Assembly (NCBI GenBank): GCA_963771545.1
Contig: CAVYTX010000002.1
Span: 2,604,001-2,668,000, forward strand
Reading direction: 5' to 3'
Source: CAKZLS01 sp963771545
GTDB lineage: Bacteria > Pseudomonadota > Alphaproteobacteria > Rhodospirillales > Defluviicoccaceae
DNA length: 64,000 nt
Shown: positions 1 to 9,256 of the stretch, piece by piece
Position numbering within the stretch: position 1 is the stretch's first letter
Layout of the letters: each line of letters opens with the position of its first letter
Notes under the pieces: generated by a model
Database searches by the model: none
Seen by the model: only the letters and a program-made list of their open reading frames with translations
What the model was told of the DNA's origin: nothing
Program-made: the position numbers and the translations under genes

Positions 1-1
1 A

Positions 2-491
2 TACGATGCTTGGAGCGCAGGCCAAAATTACGAACACTACATGGGGCGCTGGAGCCGTCAGATTGCGGCACGATTTGTTGACTGGCTTGCCGCACCCAAA
101 GACGCCGATTGGTTGGAAGTCGGATGCGGCACAGGTGCCTTGACCGAAACCATTCTTTCGAAGTGTGTTCCGCGCTCCATTCGGGCGACCGACCAATTCG
201 CAGATTTCGTGTCCCATGCCAACAGCACGATCGACAATCCTCGCGCCCGCTTCGAAGTCGCGGATGCTCGGAAGCTTCCCGCCGCGGACGCATCGATGGA
301 CGTCGTCAGTTCGGCGCTTGTGTTGAACTTCATCCCCGACAAGGCCGCCGCCTTGACGGAGATGCAAAGGGTGCTTAGGCCCGGCGGCTTGTTATCCTTC
401 TACGTTTGGGACTATCCGGGCGGCGGCATCGGCTTCATTGATGAATTCTGGAAATCAGCCACCGCGATCGATCCGAAAGCGGCAGAGCTAG
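2..491 (+). pseudogene. Class I SAM-dependent methyltransferase, 5' part, split by IS insertion
   Basis: The reading frame is open from base 2, so the start lies before the window; the ATG at 41 is internal. The translation carries the Rossmann motif I EVGCGTGAL (residues 26-34 counted from that ATG) and the post-motif RPGGLLSFYVWDY, typical of Methyltransf_11/UbiE-like enzymes. The gene runs into an IS1380-family element at 492. Removing bases 492-2220 (the element plus one CTAG copy) joins this frame to the open frame 2221-2504 without a stop. The substrate cannot be told. The gene is presumably inactive while the element is present. Confidence 0.85.
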
Positions 492-2216
492 CCTGGATAT
501 CTCACCGTAGGGGTCATGAGGTAGGTATTTTCGGGTAATTTGTGGTTGTTGATGGTTGGTTTGCGCCGTTGAAATTGGGTGGCGCGGTCTTTGTCGGCGG
601 CGGGCCGGGCGTTTTCGTGCGTCAGTTGTGCGCTTCTGTTTGGTGCGCCGATGACGAGTTTATGAGGGCGCAGCTTGGGTGTCGGCTGTTGACGGTCGAC
701 GGGATGGGCTTTGCGGCTATCCGGGAGAGGCACGCAGCCTGGCGTGGGCGAGGGCGAATTCGGCTTGGTATGGACACGCCGACGCCATAGCGATCTTGCT
801 CCGGCGCACCGAGACGGTGACGCGGGCGCCGATCTTGAGGAGCTTGAGCCGGATGGTGCCGGCGGTGGCGGTGGCGAACTCGGTGTGGCCGAGACCGATC
901 CGCTGCAGCGTTTCGATCAGGACATAGGCGAACGACGAGAACCAGAGGCGGAGCTGATTGGCGCGCAGGGTTGCCGTCGAGGTTCGGTCGGCAAAGAGAT
1001 CGAGTTGTTGCTCCTTGATGCGGTTCTCCATGTCGCCCCGGGCGCAGTAGAGGCGCTCGTACAGGGTCTTGGCGTCGATGGCCTTGCGTTTGAGCGAGGT
1101 GACGATGAACCGGGGATTGGCGCCCTTGGCCAGGTGCTCGGCCTTGCCGATCACCCGGCGCCGACGGCTCCAGCTGTCGCGGGTGGCGTAGAAGAAATCC
1201 TTAAACCGGCGGGCCGGTTTCCCCGTGGCTTCGTATTCGCTTTCGGCCCACGCGAGATCGATGGCGAGTTCGTCGACGAGGCGGCTGTTGCGGGCGAGGC
1301 CGAAGACATAGTCCACGCGGTTCGCCTCGCACCACGCCATCAACGCCTCGCGGGCGAAGCCGCTGTCGGCCCGGAGCACGATCTTGACCCGCGGCCAGCG
1401 GCGGCGGATGTGGGCGACGATGCGGGCCACTTCCTCCTTGGCGCCGGCCGAGGCGTCGATGTTGGAGCGGCGCAGCTTCGCCGCCAACAGATGCGGGCCA
1501 CAGAAGATGTACAGCGGCAGATAGCAGTAGCAATCGTAATAGCCGTGGAAGAACCGGCCCTCTTGATGTCCATGCAAAGGGTCGTCGGTGGCGTCGAGGT
1601 CGATGACGATCTCCCTCGGCGTTTTGTCCTGGCTGTCGAGAAACACGTCAACCGGGACCGCCTCCAAAGCCTCCGGGTCGTGGCCGATCTTGTGGTAGCG
1701 ATCGCCATCGCCACGGGGCGCATGTTCCAAGCGATTGATCGTGCTCTTGCCCGCCAATGGCGCGCAGTCTTCGCGCTTGATGCTTCGCATCCCTTGCGGG
1801 CATGCGTCCAGCCGCTCCGAAAACAACGCCAGAACCGGATCGAATCGCAAGGTGTCATGATCGTTGACGTCCTCGTAGCCGAGCGCGATGCCAATGATCC
1901 GCTGGCCGACCAGCGTGCGCACCGTATGCACGACGTCCGCTTGCCGGCGCCCGTCCGTGAAGCACGCCGCCACCCGATCGATCAAGGCGATCGCCCGATC
2001 GGTCTCGCGCAGCAGCACCGCTCCCGCATCCGACGTCACCAAACCGCCGTCAAACCCCGCCACCACACGACGGCCATCAAACGCTTCGAAATCGAGTTGA
2101 TCGGAGATACACTGTGTTTGCATCGGACCCCGTCCTGGAATCTGGTAAAGCATTTTGCCAAAACGACTTTCTCAGATTCTTGGGGCCGATGCACCCCCTG
2201 CGGTGAGATATCCGGG
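492..2216 (-). mobile_element. Complete IS1380-family insertion sequence
   Basis: About 1.7 kb, with imperfect terminal inverted repeats: the left end reads CCTGGATATCTCACCG and the right end, on the other strand, CCCGGATATCTCACCG. The 4-bp palindrome CTAG lies outside both ends (488-491 and 2217-2220), consistent with a 4-bp target duplication. One transposase gene fills the interior. The matching ends, the clean duplication and the intact gene indicate a recent insertion that may still be mobile. Confidence 0.9.
717..2153 (-). CDS. IS1380-family transposase
   Basis: A 478-residue DDE transposase, full length for IS1380/IS1247-type elements. It has the family N-terminus (AGFDGGLVTSDAGAVLLRE), the acidic segments IDLDATDDPLHGHQEG and LRADSGFARE, and ENRIKEQQLDLFADRTS carrying the last catalytic Glu. 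No frameshift or stop is seen. A second start (Met 11, base 2123) is equally possible. It cuts and pastes the surrounding element and has no host role. Confidence 0.92.
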   Translation of the reverse strand: MLYQIPGRGPMQTQCISDQLDFEAFDGRRVVAGFDGGLVTSDAGAVLLRETDRAIALIDRVAACFTDGRRQADVVHTVRTLVGQRIIGIALGYEDVNDHDTLRFDPVLALFSERLDACPQGMRSIKREDCAPLAGKSTINRLEHAPRGDGDRYHKIGHDPEALEAVPVDVFLDSQDKTPREIVIDLDATDDPLHGHQEGRFFHGYYDCYCYLPLYIFCGPHLLAAKLRRSNIDASAGAKEEVARIVAHIRRRWPRVKIVLRADSGFAREALMAWCEANRVDYVFGLARNSRLVDELAIDLAWAESEYEATGKPARRFKDFFYATRDSWSRRRRVIGKAEHLAKGANPRFIVTSLKRKAIDAKTLYERLYCARGDMENRIKEQQLDLFADRTSTATLRANQLRLWFSSFAYVLIETLQRIGLGHTEFATATAGTIRLKLLKIGARVTVSVRRSKIAMASACPYQAEFALAHARLRASPG

Positions 2217-2220
2217 CTAG

Positions 2221-2504
2221 ATGAAGCCACCCGCTTCCCGTTTTGCACCGAAGGTGGATTGACTCCGATATGCCGTGAAGCAGGCATAAAATCACCGACC
2301 TTGTCCGCAATCGAGATAGTGACCGAGTTCACCGATTTTGAGGCATTTTGGAAGCCGTTTACTCTCAAAGCCGGTCCCGCGCCTGGTTATTGCATGAGCC
2401 TTTCCGACGTTGATCGACAGCGATTGAAGTTACATTTGGCGCATCGTCTCGGCCTTGAAGGCCCAGTCCGGTTAAAGCACGGGCCTGGGCGGTCAAAGCG
2501 GTAA
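2221..2504 (+). pseudogene. SAM-dependent methyltransferase, 3' part
   Basis: This is the C-terminal part of the methyltransferase interrupted by the IS1380 element. The first codon after repair is CTA-GAT-GAA, which uses the CTAG copy at 488-491. The restored protein runs on through FPFCTEGGLTPICREAG and ends at the TAA at 2502-2504. The same frame is also open backwards through the element's antisense strand, giving a misleading 597-codon ORF from 711. Its stop abuts the stop of the convergent gene at 2505. Confidence 0.82.
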
Positions 2505-2891
2505 TTAGTCGCCGAGGGGCGGACGGCCGGCGAGGGCGTCCTTGAGGGTGACCTCGTACTCGGAGCGGGCCGGATCGTAGTTTCGCGGGTCGCGGGACAA
2601 GAACCAGTCCAAGCTCTCGTCCCAGTAAACCACCGTCCAGCCGGGCAGCTCCCGCTTCACCGCCTTGGCGATCCTTAGTCCTTCCTTGGCGAACGCCACG
2701 AAATCGAACTTCATGCCGCACACGTCTTCATAGTCGCCCGGGCGGCAGTTGTCCTCGTAACGGTCGTTCCACGCGCTCAGCCGGGCGAGGAGCGCTTCGC
2801 TGACCCGAAGCTCGCCCTCGGCGCGCGCGTCGTCGTCGAGGAGTTGATACCCCTTCGAACAGTAGTCGGCCACGATCCTCACCTTGGGCAT
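2505..2891 (-). CDS. Conserved hypothetical protein, 128 aa
   Basis: A small soluble protein starting MPKVRIVADY, with an acidic N-terminal half, a Cys-containing segment (DNCRPGDYEDVCGMKFDF) and a Trp/Tyr-rich stretch (GWTVVYWDESLDWFL). I recognise no family. No signal peptide or membrane segment is seen. Composition matches the GC-rich host genes, and the stop is adjacent to that of the convergent methyltransferase, so it looks like a resident gene. It is followed upstream on the same strand by the protease gene, 46 bases away, and the two could be co-transcribed. Confidence 0.7.
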   Translation of the reverse strand: MPKVRIVADYCSKGYQLLDDDARAEGELRVSEALLARLSAWNDRYEDNCRPGDYEDVCGMKFDFVAFAKEGLRIAKAVKRELPGWTVVYWDESLDWFLSRDPRNYDPARSEYEVTLKDALAGRPPLGD

Positions 2892-2937
2892 GTATCCGGC
2901 AACGTCTACGGTAAAATGGAGGTTGGCGGTCCGTAGT

Positions 2938-3468
2938 CTACCAGCGGAGAGTCAGCGTGTCTCCGCGCAGTTCGAAGCTTTCGAGGCGGCGGAGGAAATT
3001 CATTCCCAGCAACGCCATGCCGGTCATGGGACCGTCCATCACGTGGGCCGGAATGCCGCGCACGGTGATGGGACCGACCTCCAGCGTGCGGATTTCCACC
3101 GGCGCGGCGCGGGCGACACCGTTGGCGGTATGGCTTTTGAGCGTGAAGTCCCGGTCCTGGAGGTGAATGCCGGCGCTGGCCGCGTCCTGGCGGTTCAGCG
3201 CGATCCCGGTGGCTCCGGTGTCGATCATGAAACGCACGTCGGCGTGATTGACCCGGCCCTCGATCCAGAAGTGCCCCTGGCGGTCGGCGCGAAGCACCAC
3301 GGTTCGGCTGACCTGGTTCGTGTCCTGGGCGGTCGGCTCCGTCCCCTCGCCATCGGCAGAGCCAGTGAAAACAACCGGGAACCACGCGTCGCGACGGCTG
3401 ACCGCGTAATAGGCGGCGCCGATCACGACGCTCCACACCAGAACCTGCTTGACTGCCCAACCGATCAT
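2938..3468 (-). CDS. Retropepsin-like (clan AA) aspartic protease, TIGR02281 type
   Basis: A 176-residue protein. An N-terminal hydrophobic segment (residues about 8-23) anchors it to the inner membrane, followed by a linker and a single-lobed aspartic protease domain with the catalytic FMIDTGAT motif (DTG at 83-85). The later LLGMNFLRRLESFELRGDTL matches the second conserved part of these bacterial retropepsins, which act as dimers. Start chosen at Met 3468 just before the membrane helix; the frame is open 13 codons further upstream. The substrate is unknown. The upstream region contains the phased GTATAC boxes, which could be its control region. Confidence 0.8.
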   Translation of the reverse strand: MIGWAVKQVLVWSVVIGAAYYAVSRRDAWFPVVFTGSADGEGTEPTAQDTNQVSRTVVLRADRQGHFWIEGRVNHADVRFMIDTGATGIALNRQDAASAGIHLQDRDFTLKSHTANGVARAAPVEIRTLEVGPITVRGIPAHVMDGPMTGMALLGMNFLRRLESFELRGDTLTLRW

Positions 3469-3564
3469 GTGTCCGCCGTGATCAAGTTTGGAACGGCATA
3501 TGGACAATAGCCGCGACGACGGCTGGGGAACGCTCCGCCGCCGACGCGCGACCCGCGCGGTTTT

Positions 3565-3763
3565 GTATACCTTTTGTATACCTCGGGCGCCTTTTTGTAT
3601 ACCGTCGTTTCGCTACCGTGGCGCTTAAACCGTTGATTCCCAATAACCCCCATTCGCCCCGAATGTGAAAGGTATGCAAAAGTATATGAAAGTATACAGT
3701 TCTTCGTGCTAAGCCCTTGATTCTCCTAGAGCAGTCTTTTCGAACCGGTATACAAAAGTATAC
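3565..3763. repeat. Clusters of helically phased GTATAC boxes
   Basis: Three groups of the hexamer GTATAC and close variants. Group 1 starts at 3565, 3576 and 3597 (spacing 11 and 21). Group 2 starts at 3672 (GTATGC), 3682 (GTATAT) and 3692 (spacing 10, 10). Group 3 starts at 3748 and 3758 (spacing 10). Boxes are joined by A/T-rich tetramers such as CTTTT or AAAA. The spacings of 10, 11 and 21 put the boxes on one face of the helix, as in cooperative operators or iterons. The group lies upstream of the divergently read protease gene. Function unknown. Confidence 0.7.
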
Positions 3764-4278
3764 ACGAGTTCCGCATAATGCATTGATATTGAAGATATTT
3801 CCACCGAAACAAAAGTCAACAAATCGCGCGGGCACCGAAGCCACCGCCGCCGCGGCAGCGCTGGCTGGTGGTCCGGTTCTGACATATGGCAGATCCTGGC
3901 CGCGAACTCGACCAACCACGAGCAAAATCGCTGCCCGCCGGGCCTTCAGTGGGGTCATGGCAACCTCAAGGTTAAATTACCGATATATAGGTATATAAAC
4001 CTAGTATTCCCTATGGTCAAGGCCGTTCGCAAGAACGGCGATGGGGACTGTCACATTGGGTTGTTATCAGGGATTGTTAGCACGCGCCCACCTGATCAAC
4101 ACTCAATCTTGCTACAATGCTAGACGCGACCACTTTTGCTCCGGATGGTGGATGGGAGCAGCTTCGAGCGGCACTAAAGCCATGGAAGGGCGGCATTCTA
4201 AAATGCTAGCCCTGATAGGTTGGACGGTCCCGTGATATTAATGCTCGACCTCGGGCAGAATTAAGTCCGCCCTATCCT
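3764..4278. other. Intergenic region without a supported gene
   Basis: This stretch is less GC-rich than its surroundings. Short open frames exist on both strands but none has a ribosome binding site, a recognisable motif or coding-like composition. An AT-rich run with GATATATAG and GTATATAAAC (3982-3999) may be a degenerate relative of the GTATAC boxes. Confidence 0.5.
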
Positions 4279-5154
4279 GAGAGTCCGACTCGAAACTCAT
4301 GTTGAGCGTGCCAAGCATCGGGTGAGCATCATGACGGAAGCGGCGTAGAGGAAGGTTTGGGCGGAGGCGATGGTGGCTTCGAAGTCTTTGGCGAGCCTTC
4401 GGTTACGGTTGATCCAGGCGAAGAAGCGCTCGACCACCCATCGCCTTGGCAGGACCTGGAAGCCGACCTGGTCAGCGATCTTCTTGACCACCTCGATGGC
4501 GATGCAGGTGGCGTCCTTGACCCGCTGGGCGCCATAGGCGCTGTCGGCGAAGGCGAGTTCGACGAAGGGGAACGATCGCCGCGACGCCTTGAGCAGCGGG
4601 ATCGCGCCGTCGCGATCCTGAATGTCGGCCGGGTGGGCTTAAATCACCAGCGCCCGCCCATCGGTATCGACCATGGCGTGGCGCTTGCGGCCCTTGATCT
4701 TCTTGGCCCCGTCGTAGCCCCTGGGGCCGCCGGCTTCGACGGTCTTGACGCTCTGGCTGTCGATCACCGCCGCCGACGGACTGGCCTCCCGCCCGACCCG
4801 CTCGCGGTCGAGCGCGACGAGATGGTGGTTGATGGTCTCGAACAGGCCCTCGCGGCGGAAGCGCAGGAACCAACCGTAGACCGTCGTCATCGGCGGGAAG
4901 TCCTTGGGCAGCATGCGCCAGGCGCAGCCGGCCCGCAGGACGTAGAAGATGGCGTTCATGATCTCGCGCATCGGCCATTCGCGGGGCCGGCCGGTCCGCG
5001 CCGGCGGCGGCATGAACGGCGCGATGATCTCCCACTCCGCATCGCTCAGATCGCTTCCATAACGCAGATGATCGCGGCTATGTTGCCGCCGGGTGGTCGG
5101 TGTCCACATGTGCCCCTCCAAACTAGCTTTGACAACCGTTTGGAATCACATCTG
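4279..5154 (-). mobile_element. IS5-family insertion sequence, inactivated
   Basis: About 880 bp. The right end, read inward, is CAGATGTGATTCCAAACGG. The left end (GAGAGTCCGACTCGAAAC from 4279) matches it only partly, mainly in the GAxTCxAAAC part. No clear target duplication is seen. The transposase gene has an internal stop, so the copy is probably dead. Exact ends are approximate. Confidence 0.7.
4297..5121 (-). pseudogene. IS5-family transposase with internal stop codon
   Basis: The N-terminal part (5121-4639) reads as a normal IS5-family transposase: LRYGSDLSDAEWEIIAPFMP, GRPREWPMREIMNAIFYVLR, AVIDSQSVKT, and DGAKKIKGRKRH with the DDE framework. A TAA at 4641-4639 interrupts it after DTDGRALVI. 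The same frame continues at once with AHPADIQDRDGAIPLL and ends with PRRWVVERFFAWINRNRRLA and the stop at 4297. So it is a single nonsense mutation, not a programmed frameshift. Without suppression no full transposase is made. Confidence 0.88.
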
Positions 5155-5668
5155 AACCCGCCAATCCAGCCAAAAATTGAGTTTCAAGACGGCTTCTTAG
5201 CGAATCCAGCGTCATCTTGCACGTTCGGAATCCGGTTCACCCCTTCAATCATAGCAGAGGCAACAAAGCAGGGAAAAACAAGGGTTGATTTCCCGAATAT
5301 CGCTTTGTTGCAATCCGTATCGACGATGACAATGAAACCCGGCGGAAATAGGATTATTCATTGTGCATCTACCCTGATTTAGGGGTTATCCTAAACCTGT
5401 TCTGCGAGAAAGATTTTGTGGGGGAAAGGAGAAGCCGACAAATCGCGCCATAATCGTTAACTGGAACTTGGAGTGCGCCCCTGACGGTGGACAGATTGCA
5501 GGTTATGAATTGACAGGGGCTGTCGGGCTTTCAAAGGATGAGCCCATCGCCGATCCCGGACCCGCATGGGAGCCATGAGCGACAGGGCACTCGACGCGTC
5601 CAGCGCGAGCGGGTACAAGCACGGCGATTTCGCACCCGCGACACACCCCCTGCTCGACCGGTTTCCCC
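5155..5668. other. Intergenic region, no supported gene
   Basis: Between the IS5-family copy and the oxidoreductase. Its first half is more AT-rich. An ATG at 5575 opens a 47-codon frame (MSDRALDASS...) that overlaps the oxidoreductase start out of frame. It could be an N-terminal extension lost by a one-base shift, but I cannot support it. No promoter or terminator is clear. Confidence 0.4.
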
Positions 5669-8600
5669 ATGCCCGAACTGTCGCTCGCCCACGGCCTGAC
5701 CTTCACCGATCTCTATGACGAAACCGCGCTGACCAAGGTCGATAGGGCGTTTCTCTCTTTCCTGGAGTCCGCCGGCGCCGGCGTTCACGGGCGGCTACGC
5801 GAGGCCCGCGCGGCGCCCGAAACGCTGGATGCCAAGCAGGAAGCGGAACTGCTGCTGGCGTTGGCGCCGCATCTCGACGGCTTTCTCGCCGGTCTGTTCG
5901 GTATCGAGGCCGAATTGCGGGCGGCGGCGGCCGGCCACCTGCGCCTCTCGCCGCTCTATGCCTGCAAGCGCCTGTTCGTGCAGCGCCGCGCGGCCAAGAC
6001 GTACGCGCCGGAGGCGGCCGCAGGGTTCGATGGTCCGGCGTTGGAACGGGCGCTCGCCTCCCACCTGCGCGCGCCGTTGGACCAGATCACTTACGCCACC
6101 AAGGTCATGGAGTGGTTGGCCGACGAGGGGGCCAACGCCGGCGCCCTCGACCTCGCCCTCCGCTACGCCGCCTGGGCGCTCCACACGCCGGCCGGCCGGA
6201 AACGGCACGCCCGCGACATCGTTTTTCGAGCGCCGGGCAAGATCGACACCGGACATCTGGTGCCGGCCGAGGCGGTCGCGCGGGACGGCGTGACCGTCGC
6301 GTGCATGGCCCGCGAGCGGCTGGACCATCGCGACGGTTTCGCGCTCACCGACACCGGCACCGACCTGGTTGGCGCCCTCGACGAGGCCCACTATTGCATT
6401 CTCTGCCACCACCAGGGCCGCAACTCGTGCTCGAAGGGGTTGAGAAACAAGAAAACGGGCGATTTTGCCGCCAATGCGCTCGGCAACACCCTGACCGGGT
6501 GTCCGCTGGAAGAAAAGATCTCGGAGGCCCACGAGGCCAAGATCGCGGGGCACGTGCTGGCGGCGCTGGCCATCATTTGCGTCGACAACCCGATGGTGGC
6601 GGCCACCGGCCACCGCATCTGCAACGACTGCATGAAGGCCTGCATCTACCAGAAACAGGATCCGGTCAACATCCCCGAGGTGGAAACGCGGATCCTCAAG
6701 GACGTTCTGGCCCTGCCCTGGGGGTTCGAGATCTACGGCCTCCTCACCCGCTGGAACCCGCTGAACCTGCGCCGGCCCCTGCCGCTGGCCGACAGCGGCT
6801 ACAAGGTGCTGGTGGTGGGTCTCGGCCCGGCCGGGTTCTCCCTCAGTCACATGCTCATGAACGAGGGACACGCCATCGTCGCCATCGACGGCGCCAAGAT
6901 CGAGCCTCTGCCGGCCGACCTTTCGGGCGTCGAGCAGTCGGGCGACCGTGCCGCCTTCCGGCCCATTCGCGACGTGGAGGACATCTACGAGTTCATTGGA
7001 CGAGCGCGTCATGGCCGGGTTCGGCGGGGTCGCCGAATACGGGATCACCGTGCGCTGGAACAAGAACTTCCTCAAGCTGATCCGCCTTCTGATCGAGCGC
7101 CGCTCGCGGCTGACCATGATCGGCGGGGTGCGGTTCGGCGGCGCCATCACCGCGGAGTCCGCCCATGCCATGGGTTTCGACCACGTCGCGCTGTGCCTAG
7201 GCGCCGGCAAGCCGACCTTGCTCGGCATTCCCAACGAACTGGCGCGCGGCGTGCGCCAGGCCTCCGACTTCCTCATGGCGCTGCAGCTCACCGGCGCGGC
7301 CAAGCTCGATTCCATCGCCAACTTGCAGCTCCGCATGCCGGTGGTCGTGGTCGGCGGCGGGTTGACCGCCGTCGACGCCGCCACCGAGGCGCCGGCCTAC
7401 TACGTGCGTCAGGTGGAAAAGTTTCTGGCGCGCTTCGAAGCGCTGGTGGCGGAAAAGGGCGAAGATGCGGTCCGCGCCGTCTGGTCGGAAGAAGACACCG
7501 TCATCGCCGAGGAATTCCTGAGCCACGCCCAGGCGGTTCGCGACGAACGGCGGGCGGCGGCGGCCGAGGGACGGGAGCCGCGCCTGATCGACCTGATCGA
7601 CCGGTGGGGCGGATCCACCGTCGCGTACAGACGGAGATTGATCGACTCGCCCAGCTACACCTTGAACCATGAGGAGGTGGCCAAGGCCATGGAGCAAGGC
7701 GTGCGGTTCGCCGAGCTGCTCGCGCCCTCGGAGGTGCAAGTAGATGCCTTCGAGCATGTCGCGGCGCTGAAACTGCAACGCCAGACCATCGGCGACGACG
7801 GCCGGCCGCGCCCGACCGGCGAACAGGTTACCCTTCCGGCGCGCTCGGTGCTGGTGGCCGCGGGCACCCAACCCAACACCGTGCTGGCGCGCGAACACCC
7901 GGATTTCGCCGTTCTGGACGGCAAGCACTTCCAGGCCGTCGACGAAACGGGACAGCCGGTGAAACCGGAACTCTCGCCCAAACCCGGCACCTCGCGCGTG
8001 CTCATGAGCAGCGGCGGCGAAGCCGGCCGCATGAGCTTCTTCGGCGACCTGCATCCGTCGTTCGCGGGTAACGTGGTGAAGGCCATCGCCAGCGCCAAGC
8101 GCGGCTATCCGGTGATCGACGCGGCGCTGCGCGCCCGTCCGCCGAGCCCGGTCGACGCCCATGCCCTCGCACGGTCGCTGAACCACGGCCTGCGTCCCGT
8201 GGTGACGTCCGTGGAGCGGCTGACGCCCACCGCCGTCGAGGTCACGGTGCGGGCGCCGCTGGCGGCCGCCACCTATCGCCCCGGACAGTTCTTCCGTGTT
8301 CAGAATTACGAGGCCAACGCGCTGACCGAAAACGGCACGACGCTCGCCATGGAGGCGGTGGCGCTGACCGGCGCGCACGTGGACCGCGAGGCCGGCCTCA
8401 TCTCGGTGATCGCGCTGGACATGGGCGGATCCACCAGTCTCCTGCCCTGGATGCAGCCGGGCGAGCGCATGGTGCTGATGGGTCCCACCGGCACGCCGTC
8501 GCACGTGGAACCCGGGGAGACGGTCTTGCTGGCGGGCGGTGGCGTCGGCAACGCCGAATTGATGACCCTGAACCGGGCGCTGCGCCAGGCCGGCTGCAGG

Positions 8601-9167
8601 GTGCTCTATTTCGCCGGATACAAGCGGCTCGCCGATCGGTTCTACGTGGACGAGATGGAGGCCAATACCGAGCAGATCGTCTGGTGCTGCGACGAGGCCC
8701 CCGGGTTCGAGCCCAACCGCCCCCGGGACAAGGCCTTCGTGGGCAACATGGTCATGGCCATGAAGGCCTATGCCGAAGGGGACCTGGGCAACGGCTTCGC
8801 GCTCGCGGACGTGGACCGGATCGCGGTGATCGGCAGCGACCGGATGATGGCGGCGGTGGCCGAGGCCCGCCATACCTTCCTGAAACCGTATCTCCGGGCC
8901 GATCATGTGGCCGTCGCCAGCATCAACTCCCCCATGCAATGCATGATGAAGGAGATCTGCGCCCAGTGCCTGCAACCTCACCGGGACCCGGCGACGGGAG
9001 AACGCTCGGTGGTGTTCTCGTGCTTCTGCCAGGACCAGTCCATGGACCGCGTCGACTTCGGCGCCCTTCACCAGCGTCTGAAGCAGAACGCGGTTCAGGA
9101 AGACCTGACCCGCCAATGGATCGCCCGCTGCCTCGGCCGATTGCACGGCAACCGGACGCCGGTCTGA
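5669..9167 (+). pseudogene. Large NAD(P)/FAD and Fe-S oxidoreductase, one frameshift
   Basis: Two overlapping frames make one 1165-residue protein if one A at 6995 is removed (codons then read DIYEFLDERVMAG). The N-terminal 370 residues include a Cys-rich section (CILCHHQGRNSC, GCPLEEK, ICNDCMKACIYQ) like the Fe-S region of GltD-type subunits. A FAD fold follows (VLVVGLGPAGFSLSH) and then an NAD(P) fold (VVVVGGGLTAVDAA). The last third resembles the dihydroorotate dehydrogenase electron-transfer subunit PyrK, with a ferredoxin-reductase-like domain and a terminal Cys set (CMMKEICAQCLQPH, CFCQ). It probably moves electrons between NAD(P)H, flavin and Fe-S centres; the partner is unknown. Translation is otherwise undisturbed, so a sequence error is quite possible. 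Confidence 0.8.
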
Positions 9168-9256
9168 CCTTATATTTATTCCGGCCCCCCTTTTTTCGGG
9201 CCTTGGGAATGCGCAAGTAGCAAAACACGCATTCGCCGTCCGGGAAGGGAGGAAGC

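Noticed and set aside
711..2504. 597-codon plus-strand ORF across the IS1380 element
   Set aside because: All but the last 95 codons are antisense to the intact transposase; only the end (from 2221) is real methyltransferase sequence.
3565..3763. Possible CRISPR array
   Set aside because: Repeats are only 6-10 bases at 10-11 base spacing, with no spacers and no cas genes.
3482..3958. 158-codon minus-strand ORF through the GTATAC arrays
   Set aside because: The protein's YTK-type repeats simply reflect the DNA repeats; no ribosome binding site or homology is seen.
4639..4641. Programmed frameshift in the IS5-family transposase
   Set aside because: Both parts are in the same frame; the interruption is a plain stop codon.
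7197..9146. 649-codon minus-strand ORF opposite the oxidoreductase
   Set aside because: Same composition effect; the plus strand carries clear FAD, NAD and Fe-S motifs.
9183..9202. Possible terminator between the oxidoreductase and mltF
   Set aside because: The stem GGCCC/GGGCC has only five pairs and the T-run lies in the loop rather than after the stem.
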